A DNA stretch of 64,000 nucleotides. It comes from Escallonia rubra (taxonomy: Eukaryota; Streptophyta; Magnoliopsida; Escalloniales; Escalloniaceae). Within the stretch, counting starts at the first letter, position 1, and each line of letters starts with the position of its first letter. The DNA lies in the NCBI GenBank assembly GCA_033065855.1, contig JAVXUO010001489.1, positions 310,001-374,000 on the forward strand, written 5' to 3'. Positions 1 to 13,800 of this stretch are shown in pieces. The notes below the pieces were generated by a model, which searched no databases, had not been told where the DNA came from, and saw only the letters and a program-made list of their open reading frames with translations. The position numbers and the translations under genes were made by a program.

Positions 1-2316
1 ACAGTGAGATATGCCAAGTGGTATCATCAATATGGGGGGCCAAATATGGGGGCCTCCAAGTCATATACCTTTTTAGACTTTTAGCCTTGTTGAAGGTGTA
101 TATGTGCCTTTCGGCTATGAAGGGAATCAAGCATGAGTTGGTTTTAGGCACAAACTTTTCTTTGCCTAGAAGAGGAGGTGCAACACCTGTTATAGTAAGC
201 ATTAGCATTGAGTGGCCACAGCCTCCACAAGCTCACCGGGGAGGCATTGCTTTGCTTTGCTTTTCTATCTTTTGCATTTTTGGGCAAGAGAGGAGGATAT
301 GGGCCACTTGCCAAGGTATGGTGATCTTAGAGAAAGACTTAACTAGGGAAACAAGTACAGATGCCCATTGCAATTTTAAGCAATGCCACCTTAAACAAGT
401 TCATAAACAATGTAGGTAAAATTTGTTAAAGCTTCTCCATTATCTTTCTCATGTTCCTACTTTTCTGCTTCTTTTTGTTGAATTCTATGGTGAATCAGCC
501 CTACCACTTCGATCAGCCAATGGGGCGGCTGGTTAAGTTGATTAGCACTTTGCCAAAAAGTCATTTTTATATGGCACATAGAATGTGGCTATTGAAGGAA
601 AGGGATAAGCAGATGTGTGACACGTGGCGCTTTATCAACCGGCACTAGCCTAATAAAAAGATTAGAAGTTCTTGTTCCGCGACACGTGGCCTGTGATTAT
701 TCGATTCCAAGTCACCAATGATGTGCTTGATAGTGATTGCTTTTGATTGATGTATCCCACAACAACAACCATTGTTAGCAGATTCTTTAGGAAAAGGTAA
801 CATAAACAATGGTTTATGGCATACGTAGCTGATTTAAGATAGATATACATGCAAGGAAGTGACGTAGTTATGTAAAAAGAAAGCACAAATACCTAGTCTC
901 TTGAAAAAAGTATAATTGATAAGTGAGATATCTGAAAACTGAAACTTCTTTATTATAAATGAAGACAACCACAGCTGGTAATAGGTGGAACCATATTCAT
1001 GGGGTGGGGGGCCTCAATAAACACGCAATGTCAATGGTTTGGCTAGAACGGCAACAATGAGAGGAGAGAGAAAGAGATGGACCCTTCGACTAATACGATT
1101 CTGCTAGATCAAAGAAATGGATGAGAGAGAAAGAGACGGAGACGTGCCGAACCAGAAACAAAAATGATCATGTACACTTGCAAGGGGGTCTGTGGTATAT
1201 GACCTACTTGGTACACCAAGATAAGGTCCTATATTGTATCAGCCTTACATTATATTAGAGATAAATTGGAGGTGTTCATATGATATCAAGATGCTGCATT
1301 GTGAAGGTGCTCCTTTAAGTTCTGATCTAGGATTTGAATCCAACAAAATACTCTTTATTTATTTTCCTGGTAGGACAAATTTGCCCTTTAGCTACAGAGC
1401 TTTCACATTGAGAAGAGGACACTGTGCACTACAGTGATTTTGGAAGGAGAGATGTTGTCTTTTGGCCCAGGAGCTTCAGTGGGTACCCCAATTATCCAAA
1501 TTGAGGGACATCAGTACCTACGTAGAAGGACAGACACTTTATAAGTTTCTAACTCTCCAGGCACACGTCACATTTTATGATTTAACACAAACAGTTACAT
1601 CATCATTTGCATGTACATGTACATGTATCTTTTCCTGGGCGTACTATACAGTACTCCCAATGGGGTATACCACCAAGAACAACAAGAGCTCAATTATATG
1701 GACATATGCTCTTCTTCTTTTATGTTTCCTTTCACGCTTCAGCTGACCATGGCAAGGAATCTCGTGCACTCTACCACCCTTTTGCAGTGTTTAGTGATGA
1801 GATTTCGCGATGCCAATCAAATATTGTCAACGTCACTTCAGAAAAGGTATTCGTAGGTTATACTTTACTTTCACAAACACTCAAAAAAAACTTGTTTATT
1901 CCTCGTTCAAATTAATTTTTTTATGATCTCTGACCTTGCTTCATCCTTTAAATTACTCATTTGGACCCCATCCTTAATTGATTCCGCGAGATGGAACAAA
2001 TTCGTATAGGGTGAGCGCTTAATGTACGCTTTTTTTTACTACTTCCCGATTAAACCTTGATGTTATGATTATATGTAGTTGATAAAGTATATTGGCATTG
2101 TGCGAAAAGATATCCATCTTGCAATACCGCACATTCCAAAAAGCTATTTCTTGCCACTGTGGAGATATAATGGGGTTTAATAGTAGGATAGCATTATAAT
2201 ATAAGTTCTAAAGAAAGGTGAGATAAGGTGGGAGGTGGCTTTTGAGCACTAGCAGAAAAGAGGAAGGATAGCATAACTACTCATGGCCTTAGATATATCA
2301 TTCAATATCAGATGGC

Positions 2317-2374
<58 letters not shown>

Positions 2375-2376
2375 AA
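2317..2376. repeat. (CT)n-(CA)n compound microsatellite
   Basis: An uninterrupted CT run passes directly into a CA run. Nothing else is visible at this spot. Confidence 0.9.
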
Positions 2377-2737
2377 CAAAGGTATATAGGAGTAATAAGT
2401 AGCAGTACTTTTTCCTCCGTGCAAGTTTGTACTCTTGTATGAACCCAAAAAAAAAAAAAGTTTGTACTCTAGTATACTATAAAAAGGAATATGGTATTAC
2501 CAATATCTCGAAGAGGGTGTGTGGTCGCTATGATTGTGTCTGTTCATAATTGTACCACATGCATTAACGGTTATACATTAATTTTATGAAATCTGCTGTG
2601 ATTGGTGTCAAAAATCATTTTCCTCAAAATATAGCCAATTTTAATTTGCTCATCTTGGTGATGTTTGTGTTGGTATTTGGCTATTTGCTAGCTTATTCTT
2701 AGACTAATAAATGGACTCTTGAGGCCGTGTGGGTGTT

Positions 2738-2905
2738 GGGAAGAGGGGGAGAGAGAGAGAGAGGGAGAGCTAGAACTGCTGTGCAGAGGCACTGCTCCAT
2801 TTTTGTCATCTGAGAAGTAGACAGAGGCAATAATAGCTGGATTTTGTTTCTTCAGTTAGAAGCAGGACCCCCCCCCCCCCGCCCACCCACACACACCCAC
2901 CCACC
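2738..2905. repeat. (GA)n tract and C-run/CCCA low complexity
   Basis: A GA-rich tract around 2748-2770 is followed about 100 bases later by a run of C at about 2869-2880 and CCCA/CA repeats up to about 2905. This looks like a polymorphic low-complexity site; no gene is supported. Confidence 0.8.
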
Positions 2906-3996
2906 CATCCAAGGCCCCTCTTCAGCAGATACTTTAAGCTTCTCTTCTACCAATTATCACATCCTCTACTAGTTTGTTTGTACATGTATGCCCTCTCCCT
3001 TTCTCTTTTCTGAACTCCAAGTTGTTCTTTTCTCGGAGGGCTTGCTGGTGCAATTTGCTTGTCTTAACAGGATTATTGTTTGATGATATCAGCTTGTGAT
3101 GTAGGTCAAAATTTCTTCAAATTCTGAAGGAAAAAAAATAAATAAACATTCGCTTTCTTTTTCTTTACATGGAAGTAGAGCACACTTAAGTCCTAACCAT
3201 GAGTTGAAGTTCCGATAGCAAAAACTTGCGTAGCGACTTGATTTATAGCGAGAAGTTACCTGATCAACGAGCGAGTAGCACCGAGAACCGTCTAAGAAAT
3301 TCACGACGATTTAAGATTTGATTTCTGTCATCACATGTTAGAATTTTACTTTGGAGAGAAGTAGTAGGGGGTGCACACCCATGAAGAAAGAAAACCATAA
3401 CATGGGATAAAAGTGTGAAGGGATAATGGGTGATGAGCTTGCGTTATTATACATGCTAATTTTCCATTTTTGGTAGTCAATGTTGTGTGACCTTATAAGG
3501 AAGGAACAACAAGAAAGGTAAGCAGATCCTTTCCCTCTCGCCTCTAAAACAACCGACAGCTTAACTTTTTTCCCCCCTGTCTCTCTCTCTCTCTCCACAG
3601 TGTGGAGAACTAATACTAGAGATTGTAGTACTATTACGGCATTAACTTTATCATAAAGTACAATATGATGATGCTTTGTTTCTTCTAAGTGAATGAACAT
3701 CACTGTTCTCTCTACATATACGAAACTTTAAGTTGTGTAGCATGTCACTCATTGTATATATTATATCAGTACACCATATTGACAAAAGGGTAAAGAGAGA
3801 AAAGCAAGAATAAACACAGAAAGAACAAGAAAAAGGAGAAGAAAGGAAACAAAAAGATCAGATCACAAACCCTCCTGTGGGCTCTTTTCTTGCTTTTTTT
3901 TTTTTTTTTTTTTGTGTGTGGAGAAAATGAACAGAAATTTTCACATCAGCCCCTCAAGAATGGGGAAAAAATGGGGAAAGTACGTGGTAGTCCAAA

Positions 3997-5747
3997 TCAA
4001 TGCACAATATGTGTAGATATGAGAGGGTCTGTCTCAAGTGGAGCTGATTTCACCAACTCGTCAGTACTGTTGCAGAGAATCTCTTCAAGATTAGGCATCT
4101 TCTTTGCTTCCTCTGAAGTTGATGATATCGGCAATGAAGTTGTTGGAGAATTAGTAGAAGATTTAGTAAGCTCTTTGGCCCTCTGAACTTGAACACTCCA
4201 ATCTGTTTTGCTCAATACATAGAACATGAGGAAGGCGCATGATGCCTGAGCTGCAAGCAATCCAAGCCAGAGTCCGGAAAACCCCATTTTGGCAAAGAAG
4301 CCCATGAGGAAAGCCACTGGCATCCCAACCAAGTAGAATGACCCCAAATTGATATTTGCTCCAGTGGTAGGCCTTGCACTCCCTCTCAGAACCCCACAAC
4401 CGGTTGTCTGCGGGCAGTTCCCGAGCTCGCAGAGGCCCGCGAGCGGCAGGGCTACCGCGGTGAGCTCCAGGATCTCGGGATCGCTGGTGAAGAACCGGCC
4501 CCATCGGTGCCTCATCAGCACTGTGAACAGCATGGCAGCAAGGCCTAAACCCACTGCACAAACGAGCGAAACGATGGTTGAGATGCGCGCTTTTGCCGGC
4601 CGGTTGGCCCCGAGCTCGTTGCTCACCCTTGTGGACACTCCGAGGCTTAGAGCTGATGGGAAGACATAGACTAAAGAGGTTGTCTGGATGAGAATTCCCA
4701 TTGATGCAATGGTTGCCTTCGGGTTGACAAGTAGTCCACATAGCATTATCATGAACTCATACCACCACCACTCTAGGCAAACTGACACGCAGCTCGGCAC
4801 GGCTAGCGCGAGCAACGACGACCACCCGCGAACGCAGTCCATGCTCGGAGCCACCCAAGAGTCCTTATAGACACCGGAAAAGTAGATAAATGAGCCCAGC
4901 AAGAGGAAGAGATTTAAGTTGGTCCAAACCATTGCTAGGGCAATTCCAGATATGCCCATCTTGAAATACCCTACTAGTAGGAAATTAAGGGGAATGTGAA
5001 GCAGAACCGAGATAGCAGAGCAGTAGGTCAGTGGTAAAGTAATGCCTTGAGTCCTCAGATAAATCCGCAGCGGATGGAGTAGCGAGAGGAAGAAGAGGTC
5101 AGGAATTGCGAAAACGATGAAAGTGTGGGCTACTGATGAGATTTCTTCGTCTTGGCCGCACCAAGAAAGGATTGTCTTCATGTTTAGCCACATGAAAGAG
5201 ATGGGGACACAAGTGGATAGGAGGAGAAGAACCGTTCTCTGCAAGGTTAGGCCAAGAAGCTTCATCTGTTTAGCGCCGTAAGCTTGTCCACAGATGGGTT
5301 CCATGCCCATGGCCAGGCCTGAAATGACCGAGTATCCGGTGATGTTGGCAAACCCCATGGAGAGAGAGCCTCCAGCAAGCTCAAGCTCACCAAGATAGCC
5401 GAGAAAGAGCATGGAAATCATGGCTCTTGAGTATATTACTAGGCCCGTGATGGCTGTTGGGCCTGAAATCTTCCCTATGGCTTTGATTTCCTCCAAGGCC
5501 TGAATGCAAGAAAACAAGAACATGCAAGAAGGAAGTTAGTTTTGTTACGGATACTTGGCCATTTTCAAAGTTCTTTACAAGATGAAGGGATTGTTAGGTT
5601 ATTTACCTCGGAAGGGGATGGCCACCTACGAAGTTCTTCTTCACCGTCAGTATGAAAATCCATGGTTTTGTTGGGCTTTACTACGAATTGGGTTTTCTTA
5701 GTAGAGACAAATGAGGATGGGGAAGATGGGTTTTTCGGGTTACACAT
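3997..5747 (-). CDS. MATE efflux transporter, DTX48/49-type
   Basis: Multidrug and toxic compound extrusion (MATE) transporter, a 12-helix membrane antiporter that exports organic compounds using a proton or sodium gradient. Two exons on the minus strand: 5747-5607 (start MCNPKNPSSP, end WPSPSE) and 5499-3997 (from ALEEIKAIGK to the stop). The joins are GT/AG and phase 0, giving 547 aa, a normal family length. Family hallmarks are GMEPICGQAYGAKQ near the end of the first helix pair, LRTQGITLPLTYCS, SLGVSTRVSNELGANRP opening the second half, and the CQTTGCGVLRGSARPTTGA-like block, here CPQTTGCGVLRGSARP. A serine/threonine-rich cytosolic tail follows the last helix. A TTG-started upward extension exists, but the ATG at 5747 fits the family's short MC... 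N-terminus. In plants this clade (DTX48-50) acts in organ initiation, iron or hormone-related transport; the substrate here is unknown. Confidence 0.95.
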
Positions 5748-5858
5748 AGCTAATAAGCTGCTTTCTTGCAAGAGAACCTTACTAATACGGCTGAAAGTTT
5801 TCTGCTTGAAAATGTGGTTTTGTTCTTTTCGAATAGGGAGGGAGGGACTAGCCAGGGG

Positions 5859-5866
5859 TATATATA
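5859..5866 (-). promoter_or_regulatory. Candidate TATA box for the MATE gene
   Basis: A palindromic TATATATA lies about 112 bases upstream of the MATE start codon at 5747, a usual distance for a plant TATA box with a short 5' UTR. It is inferred from position only. Confidence 0.45.
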
Positions 5867-5869
5867 CTC

Positions 5870-7758
5870 ATCAAATGATTGGGCCCTACAACTTGCCTCC
5901 CCCTAACGTGTCAAATTATCAGGACTCCGAGAGAAAATGCTATCAAAAAGCGGCTACTAGGTCTTGAAGAAGTGTTTGGATGAAGGCCTTGGGGGGCCAA
6001 CTTATCTCCCACCTCAACTTCCCTTTCTCTGTTAATGTATGTATATATACATATAATAACATATAATGTAACCTCCTTGTTCCAACATATACATATGTCA
6101 GGATTGATGGACAGATTTTGGGGTGGAGTGGAGTGGAGTGCCTAAAAAATAGAGCAAGCAGGCCTTGGGTGATCTTATCTCAATAGTGAAAAAGTCATAG
6201 ATGATTGAGGGGTGGGTATATTTGTTTTAACCGCCAAAGGGCTGTGTCTCCATGGCCTTGGTTTAGGTGTTAATGGGGTGGAACTTTTGGTTCTAGTTTA
6301 ATTAGTCTAGTGTTTAGAGGATAATCTATTAAATGTTTGGTGTTTTTTGGTGTTTTGATGCCTTTCTTTTAAAAGAAAAAAACAAGGGGAATAGATGTTT
6401 TTATCTTTTGGGATGCCAAGTGGAATATGGGATTGACAAGTAATTCAAATTCCTCCTACTTGGTGTGAGGTGACACAGCATATTGGTATACATTTTGACA
6501 TGGCAGTCAAGTGTGGCCATGGAAATGTTGGCACATTCACAACCCCCATGTGATCGATCAACCCCCCAGTTATGTTGTCTTTGAACAGCCAAACACTGCC
6601 TTGGCTATGTTCCCATTTCCAGCGGTACAAGTTTTATGTACATTTTGTTTCTTGTTCGCATGATCTTGTGTTTGTTTTCGGCCTGCTCTATGCTTTTACA
6701 TGCGTTAGGTGAAAAATCAGAGATTTAAGATTGAGGGTATCACCGCGCGCGTCACGAGTATGTCCAATGGAGTAGCAAGAGTTTGCGATTGATTCTCACA
6801 GAGACGGAAAGGGTACTCCTGATTATGTTGCCCACGTTGTAAACTTTCGATAACCTACCTCAATGAAATTATACAAAATCACTACCTGAAAAATGGTAAA
6901 ATTCTGTGGAACTGTAGTTCCTCTAGCAAAACATCACCTTGTTTCTTATTTGTTTCTTTTCCCCACATGTTATGGAGATCCTCTTTGTCCATTTTGAAGG
7001 AGTGGACAAACGATGGCTAAGATTTTTGTGCTCCATTATGAGATTGCTTAAGATCTCAAACACGATATTATATGTCTAATCAATGTTACATGGTCGGTCT
7101 TTGTGGGTCTTTGATGTGGGCTTTGTTAGGACCCCTAATAGTGATCATAGCTTCTTCTTATCATAACCTTAAAAAAAATTAAAAATGATCTCATTATCAT
7201 TATCGCTGACGTGATATCACCACCCAGTCAAATTGTAAGAAATTATCACTGTGAAAATCCTGTGTCACCATTGTGGAAATCCTAATCAGCCATCACCTCC
7301 TCCTAGCAGCCACCTCCCGGTCCCCTGCCATCGTCACTGTCGCAGTGCACCACCAATCGCCACTACACCACCCATTACCACCATCCAATTGTCACTAAAC
7401 CATCGGCGACAACCATTACCAATTGACTCACCAAAACCGCACCAACACCGCAACCACCACTAGTCCACAGCCAACAGCATCACCGCCAATCACACTTGGC
7501 ATCAACCATCAGAAGACACACCACTATTTACCCACAATAGCGCCAACAAACTACCACCATTCACCCCCGACAGCACCACCGGCAACCCACCATTCACTGA
7601 TCTTAATTCCATGGGGGTTATCACCGTTACATCGAAAATTTCTCATTATGACACCCTCCAATCACTAATGCACCTAGGTTTTGCAGGTTGTCTGTTTGAA
7701 ACATTACATGACTTGATGAGACTATGCAATTTCATGATTGGGGATCAAGAGTGTGTTC

Positions 7759-7795
<37 letters not shown>

Positions 7796-10490
7796 GAGAG
7801 AGGGGGGGGGGGGGGGGGGGGATGTCTGTGGGTATGTTTGGACCTAAACCCAAGAACTAACAGGCGGGGCTTTTTTATTTTTGAGTGAGAAATTCAAGTG
7901 GCCAAAAAAGGGTCAAATCTAGTGGATCTTTTTTTACCTTTTCTTATCTGGTTTTTTATAGGAAGAGATCATAATGGGTATTGTGGGGCGGGGTGGAGTG
8001 GAGTGTGTACATGCAAGGGACCACTGTGGTTAATGGGGAGGGTGTGACAGTAGATGGCTGTGCGAGAACCAGCAGCTGGAAGAAAGGGGACACTGGAGAA
8101 GAAGCAAGTACGTGCTACAATTCCAACCATATTTCTTGTATCCCTTTTCTCACACCAACAGCCGATGAGTGGGGGCCTTTTGCTCTCTGTCTGTGCGTCT
8201 GTAAGCGCAACAGAACCCATCATCATCATCCCCCCCAACCCCAACAGCCAGAGCACTGAATTCTCTGTTTGTTTTTTTCCCCACCACTTCACACTACTCT
8301 GATCACCTCTCTTCAACAACCCAGTGTTTTGTTTTCCTCCCCTCGCAGTGACAAATTATTTTCTTGAAAGCCATACCCTCTTTGTCAGTACCATTATCAC
8401 GTATCTCCTGCTCCACAAGTTGCCCCCCCGTTTAGGTGCGTGATGCTACCAGAAAGCCCCCAGAGAGGCAATGCTGCTGCTACATGGACGAATAAACCAA
8501 CATCACGTAGCTCGCTTTCTTTCTAATAAACCAACATCCATGGCTCGCTTTCTTTCTCCCCTCTTCCGCAGAGGGAACAAGAGAGGAGGGTGACCACTAC
8601 TTCTTTTCCTCTCTTTTTCTTTGGTAACTATCTACGCAAGAAGGAGCGGATCATTGATGTCATTTCCCCCCCCTTTCCTTTTCCTTCCGGGTGGGGGTGG
8701 GGAGGGGTTAGGTTGCCCTCACTAGTGTTGTCCTTTTCTTTCCTTTTTCTATATTTAATATGTGATACCAAGAATTCATAAATTCGTGAAGTTCCCATCC
8801 CAACTAGCGAAGTGGGGTTCGCCGTGGACAGATACCATTTCGTTGTAGCAATAAAAACTGACAAAGTTTTGGGATCAACATACGCACCACGTCCCATCAG
8901 CAAAGCGCTTAAGACCAAATTATTCCCCAAGATAACTGATGCGGTACGCTATGCTACGGTTTACTGTTTCTGCAGGACATGATTTTTGTTTCTTTTCCTT
9001 TTGGCAACGGATCATAATATGCTTTGCGGAACAACAATGACGGAACATCGTCTTTCTAGATAGAGAGCAAGTTCACTCATTCTATATCCCCCCATCTTCT
9101 TTACAGAAAAAGGATGGTCACGAGTTCTCTTGGTTTCGTAATGCATGATGCATCTACAGTACAGTGTCTCGACTAGTGGTGTTTCAGTGAAAAAGGAAGC
9201 GATGTATTCAAAGCATGCAGGCATAATGCATCATCAAGCAGAATTTCTTCATCACCCATCTTAAAATTAAGGACAGAATGACAAAATTCTGACACCCTGT
9301 AAATTCAATTCGTTTTGTGAGTCACTTTGGCTATATTCCCATTAAACTTCGCACTGCCAAAAAAGAAATCCGTACTAGAAGACAGCCTTTTGAAATGTCT
9401 CTCACGCATTGCTCCTCGCAAGCACTACACGGTGAGCATTGAAGGCACACCAGACACTTGTCGATACTGGTGAGTGCAATAACCATAAGAATTTATTCCA
9501 AGATTCAGAAGCAAGCGAGAAAAAGAGAGAGAATAGTGATAATAAAGGGACCTTCACAGGACTTCAAGGTACGATCAGCATAATGATAATAAGTGGAAAT
9601 GTCCCCATCAAGGTTTCAATCAGAGCATAATTCATAGAACTCTTTGCCAACCGAGCACAACTCACAGTATTCATACACCAATATTCCGCACGGAACTGTA
9701 TGAGATTCCAGGACATGGTGATTAAATCAACCAGGGGGAATTAACATAGCTAAAGAAATGATACTTCCATTACGAATAAATCCCATCACAAGCAACTTAT
9801 CTCTGGTTGGTGAGTACATCTTGAGAGGCAACCCAAGGATCCAACGTGAGATAAAATCGCAGTCACCAGATGTCTTCAAAGTCGATTTCTTAGCACGTTG
9901 CAAAGAGATGCTACTTTCCAGTAATTGTTGAAAAAACAGAAATTGGTCTGCAGTTACCAACTGCTCCCAATGATGCACCGTGCACTCATTCGTTGCCTAA
10001 TCCTTAGTTGCAGGGTTCTCCAACTTTAGTGGCTCTCCCATCCCGGAACCTCGCTCCCAAACCTCGCACTTGCACTTGCTCCCGCTCCCACACAAAACCC
10101 AATATACTTGTGATGCTTCGCGCTCCAGAACCTTGCATCCGCTCCCACCCACGCTATGTGCAACTAAATCCTATTCACACAGAATTAAAACTACTAGACT
10201 GCAGTGCAAGATACATAAGTTCCGAGATGATCGGGGTTGGGATGGGTTGTGCCATGGATAGTTGGGGGAATTGGGGGCTGTTAGCACTACTTTCAGCAAC
10301 CACCATCCCCAAACGGATTTATATCAGCCCGAGGCCAGTGACATCAACAAAGAACTTCATCCCTTTGTTGGGAACATGTACAACATGACAGAAACACAGC
10401 CCATCCCCGAGCCATCAGCTTCTTTCAAACATATTTTTTGTGTGCATGTTTCTCTTCTTTCCATGGGGAACAAGGGAAAGAGACTCAAAG
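5870..10490. other. Gene-poor spacer
   Basis: About 4.6 kb with no supportable gene. It includes a C- and A-rich, CACC-repeat-like stretch at 7260-7600 that yields spurious proline/histidine-rich frames, a GT microsatellite with a G run (7757-7821), and pyrimidine-rich DNA at 8230-8760. A GGAGC-rich (minus strand) stretch at about 10015-10160 may be a transposon fragment but has no clear ends. Confidence 0.55.
7757..7821. repeat. (GT)n microsatellite followed by a G homopolymer
   Basis: A GT run at about 7757-7791 is followed by GAGGGAGAGA and then an unbroken run of about 20 G ending at 7820. The G run is a likely assembly or sequencing weak spot. Confidence 0.9.
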
Positions 10491-10491
10491 G

Positions 10492-10876
10492 AATTCGTGA
10501 AAAGAACTCCATTGTAACCAATATAAGTAAGAATAAACAAGTACAAATATTTGGATAGTTGTTGCATAAACTCTCTCCTTTGATAGCAAAAATATGCAAA
10601 AGATTAGATACAACATAATACCTCATCGGTAGACCCTGGATTTTCAACCCTAGTTCGAGGAATAGCCAAGGCTTGAGGGAAAGAGCCTCACCAAGAAGAA
10701 ATGCGTGAAAAGAACTCTATTGCAACCAATAAAAAAGTAAGAAGAAATTATGTACAAAAATTTGGATAGTTGTAGCATAAACTCTCTTTTGATAGCAAAA
10801 ATATGCAAAGATAGACACAACGTAATACCTCATTGGTAGACCCTGAGTTTTTCAACCCTAGTTCGAGGTATAGCCA
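10492..10876. repeat. Tandem duplication at the 3' end of the sucrose transporter
   Basis: Two diverged direct copies, about 10492-10662 and 10704-10876, each starting with a GTGAAAAGAACTC block and ending in CCTAGTTCGAGG-ATAGCC. The right copy overlaps the last 47 or so coding bases and the stop of the sucrose transporter, so the left copy is a relic of the terminal exon plus its 3' flank. Small indels separate the copies. Confidence 0.85.
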
Positions 10877-13800
10877 GAATGGCCACTAGTCCACTAGCAA
10901 TTGCTGACACTGCTGCCACAGCTAAGGCCGGTGAGTTGCTACCACCAAATAACTGATCCCATGGTCCACTTCCAAGAGACACCACAACCTACACACAAGA
11001 ACCAAGCTTAATCACCTAAAAAAATGGCTGATAAGATAAACAGTGAGCTACACGCAGTTGAAGGCTTTCTTCTATTCAATTGACGTGGGGCTGCTATTAA
11101 TGGGGTTCAATCAACTAGTAGAAAGATTTAACAAAAGCAACACAAAAAGAGATACTGTTAAGCATAACTGGAAGGACAATTGAAAGCCACCGTGCCGAAA
11201 TCTCGTCTTCTCGAGAGAGATTATTCCCCTGCTAGAGCGACTTTCTACTTTGCACACTAATTTTGGGGTATACTTTAAATGAAATGCTATTCGATTACCA
11301 GCACATGATTAATCGACGGAAGGGAAAGACTTGTGTGCTGTGTGGGGGTATTCTTTGAGTGACTGATACATCCAGTAACTGATCCTTCAATACATGGTTT
11401 TCAGAGTTACACGGCCTCATCCAATGTTAGGTAATCCATGTCGTCTTTCGATATAACGCATTTTAGATTTCCTATTACCGTATACTAAGATAAAGGGGGG
11501 TTTTTTCTCCACAAAGCAAACTTCAAATCTCCATGGAAGACCACAATGATTAATGATCAGGAAAACATTCAAGTTATTAGACGCAAACCAAAAAACATAA
11601 GATTGTCTTGCCAAAAGTTTTGGCAGATGAGCAATCATGACACACTTTAACCACCAATTTGGGAGATTGATGAAACACAGCCCTCCTAGGCCCAAAATCT
11701 CCTACTTTGATCTTAGTTGCGGGAACCTTGTTTAGGGACAGAGTCAACTCTGATTCACATGCTACGCGTTTAGGTCAAGCTTCTCACTTAGGAGCTCTTT
11801 CAAAACTCACTTCAACGCTAAACAGGAGCTAGCTTCACATTATAGGAGAAGAACATTAGCAGAGAATACGTAGATGTAACCACAGATGTGGCATTAACCA
11901 ATTTCTCGTGCTATATTACTCGAGCCATATGTCGCTAACTCTGTAGCCTAGACTAGTAAAAGAGAATTAAGAGGCATTGTCGTATGCTTGTCCATTTGTC
12001 CCTAAAAAGAGTTAACCTTTGGCCGAAATGCAGTTTTTAGTGACAAATGAGGGTGTGGAAATGAATATGGATTAGATAAAAGCCAAAATATAAAATAAAA
12101 AAAATGGTGGCCATTTCATCGAAGATTTCCAATTCAGTCAATGCTTAAAAAAAAACAGCTCTCGTGCACCATTTCATCGAAGATTTCCACTCCTTTATTG
12201 AGGGCCAATAATAGCTCCAACAGGTTAATATTATTTCTGAGGTGATTTCGCGTGTGCTAGAATGATTAAAACCCAATTAGTAACTTCAAACATGAGTAAC
12301 TGGTAAAAGCTTAGATGCAGTGCTGATGAGAATTATTGGTTAATGCACCACCGAATATAAACAGGAGACTAACACACACCAGTATCTCCCTCCCACCTGC
12401 CAACCCCCAGGGCACCGATGCCAGAAAGAAAAAAATAATACCTGTGGGATAACAATAGCCAGATTGAGAACGCCCATTGACAATCCTGCAAGGTTAAAAT
12501 GTTGACTTGAGCACTCTAACTTTTACATCCCCACAGAGGCTTAAATAAAAAATCTTCAAAGAACAATCACCTTGGCCAAGTCCCAGAGACTCTATACGTG
12601 TTGATATCAGGGCATATGGAACACTATACGTGATCTGCATGGACATGTACAAAATAACAAAATCAGATTGTTAAAAGGTCCTCGTATAAAACCACTATAA
12701 GACTCGCATTCTGACCTTTCTCTACACTAAATTCTGGTCCAATCTCTAAGACCACAATCAATCTAGTATGTCCTAACAAAAGTTTGCAATTCCTCCTTAG
12801 AGTTTATACATTTCTAAGTTATTCTGTGTGAGCAACTACCCGGAGAGAAAGGGAGAGACAGCGCTTTTCAAAAGACTACTGACATATTAATTTTGGAACC
12901 CTTAAAAATAGCATGTGGTCTCCAGTAGCCTAGGGCAGGATGCCACACCAGTTTTTTTGCAAAATTCATGAAGTTATTTGTTTCATGGTAGCTTTCATTA
13001 GAGAATGAGGTCAAGCTATCAGCTAAAACAAAATCAGTGTACGAGGGGGAGATGATATATATCCATAGAGGGAAAGGGGGAGGGAGGGAGGGTATTACAT
13101 ATTTGATACATAATGGCTGAATAAATGAATAGCTAGCTATTATTAAAAGGATAGTAAAGCTTGAATTATGCTCTAACGGCATGTGTAAGCAAACTTGTTG
13201 TACAGATTGTACGGAGAATAACAAGTTCACTACTCAGATTTCCTTCATTTCATGAGCAAATTACGATTAGTATCATAAATTCTTCTAGGTGAATGGAGCA
13301 ACTTACCGCTAATGGAATGCCAAGAACTGCAAATACTATTAGCGCAGCAATTACAACGCCAATTGGAGGTAGATCATTTCTGAAGTCCAGATTCTTTACT
13401 ACGTAGGCAATGACAAGCATTGATACAAAGCAGAGAGACATGAGGATGTTTGAAAGGCCCCACGTAAAACCTGCCCCCCATTTCCGACAGAGTTTCTCCA
13501 TTAGTACTGAAGTTATTCCAAGGAACACTGAATTCAACATCAGACCAAGCGCACCCATCCTAACTCCAATGCTGTAATTCGGCCCGTTGTTTGGCTTGCC
13601 TCCATAAACTTCTCGACCCATCCAATCAGTGTCAAACAGAAGAAAGGGAAACCATCCAATCCAAGTCAGACAAGTAACAAGCAGTACAACCCAAACAGTC
13701 CCTGGGAGATGCCTGAAAGTACCAAACAGTTCCCATAGGAAAGCTTCTTGGGCAGGGCTCGACTCCTCATGCCCTCCTTCAGCAGAAAAAGGGGTATAAG

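Larger units (their letters stand above)
1..3996. other. Intergenic, no convincing gene
   Basis: The open frames here (for example 18-419 and 1607-1915 on +, 3338-3703 on -) are short, have no recognisable domain and show AT-rich, biased composition. The stretch holds simple repeats (see the microsatellite entries) and otherwise ordinary AT-rich spacer. The last few hundred bases would be the 3' flank of the minus-strand MATE gene. Confidence 0.6.

Noticed and set aside
2740-2860. Possible miRNA precursor near the GA tract
   Set aside because: I could not find a stable complementary arm or a known mature miRNA sequence by eye.
4163-4741. Minus-strand 192-codon frame inside the MATE gene
   Set aside because: It is an out-of-phase shadow of MATE exon 2; the MATE frame carries all family motifs.
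7251-7668. Proline- and histidine-rich frames resembling a cell-wall protein
   Set aside because: The CACC-rich DNA is open in several phases, there is no signal peptide or regular repeat, and it lies in gene-poor spacer.
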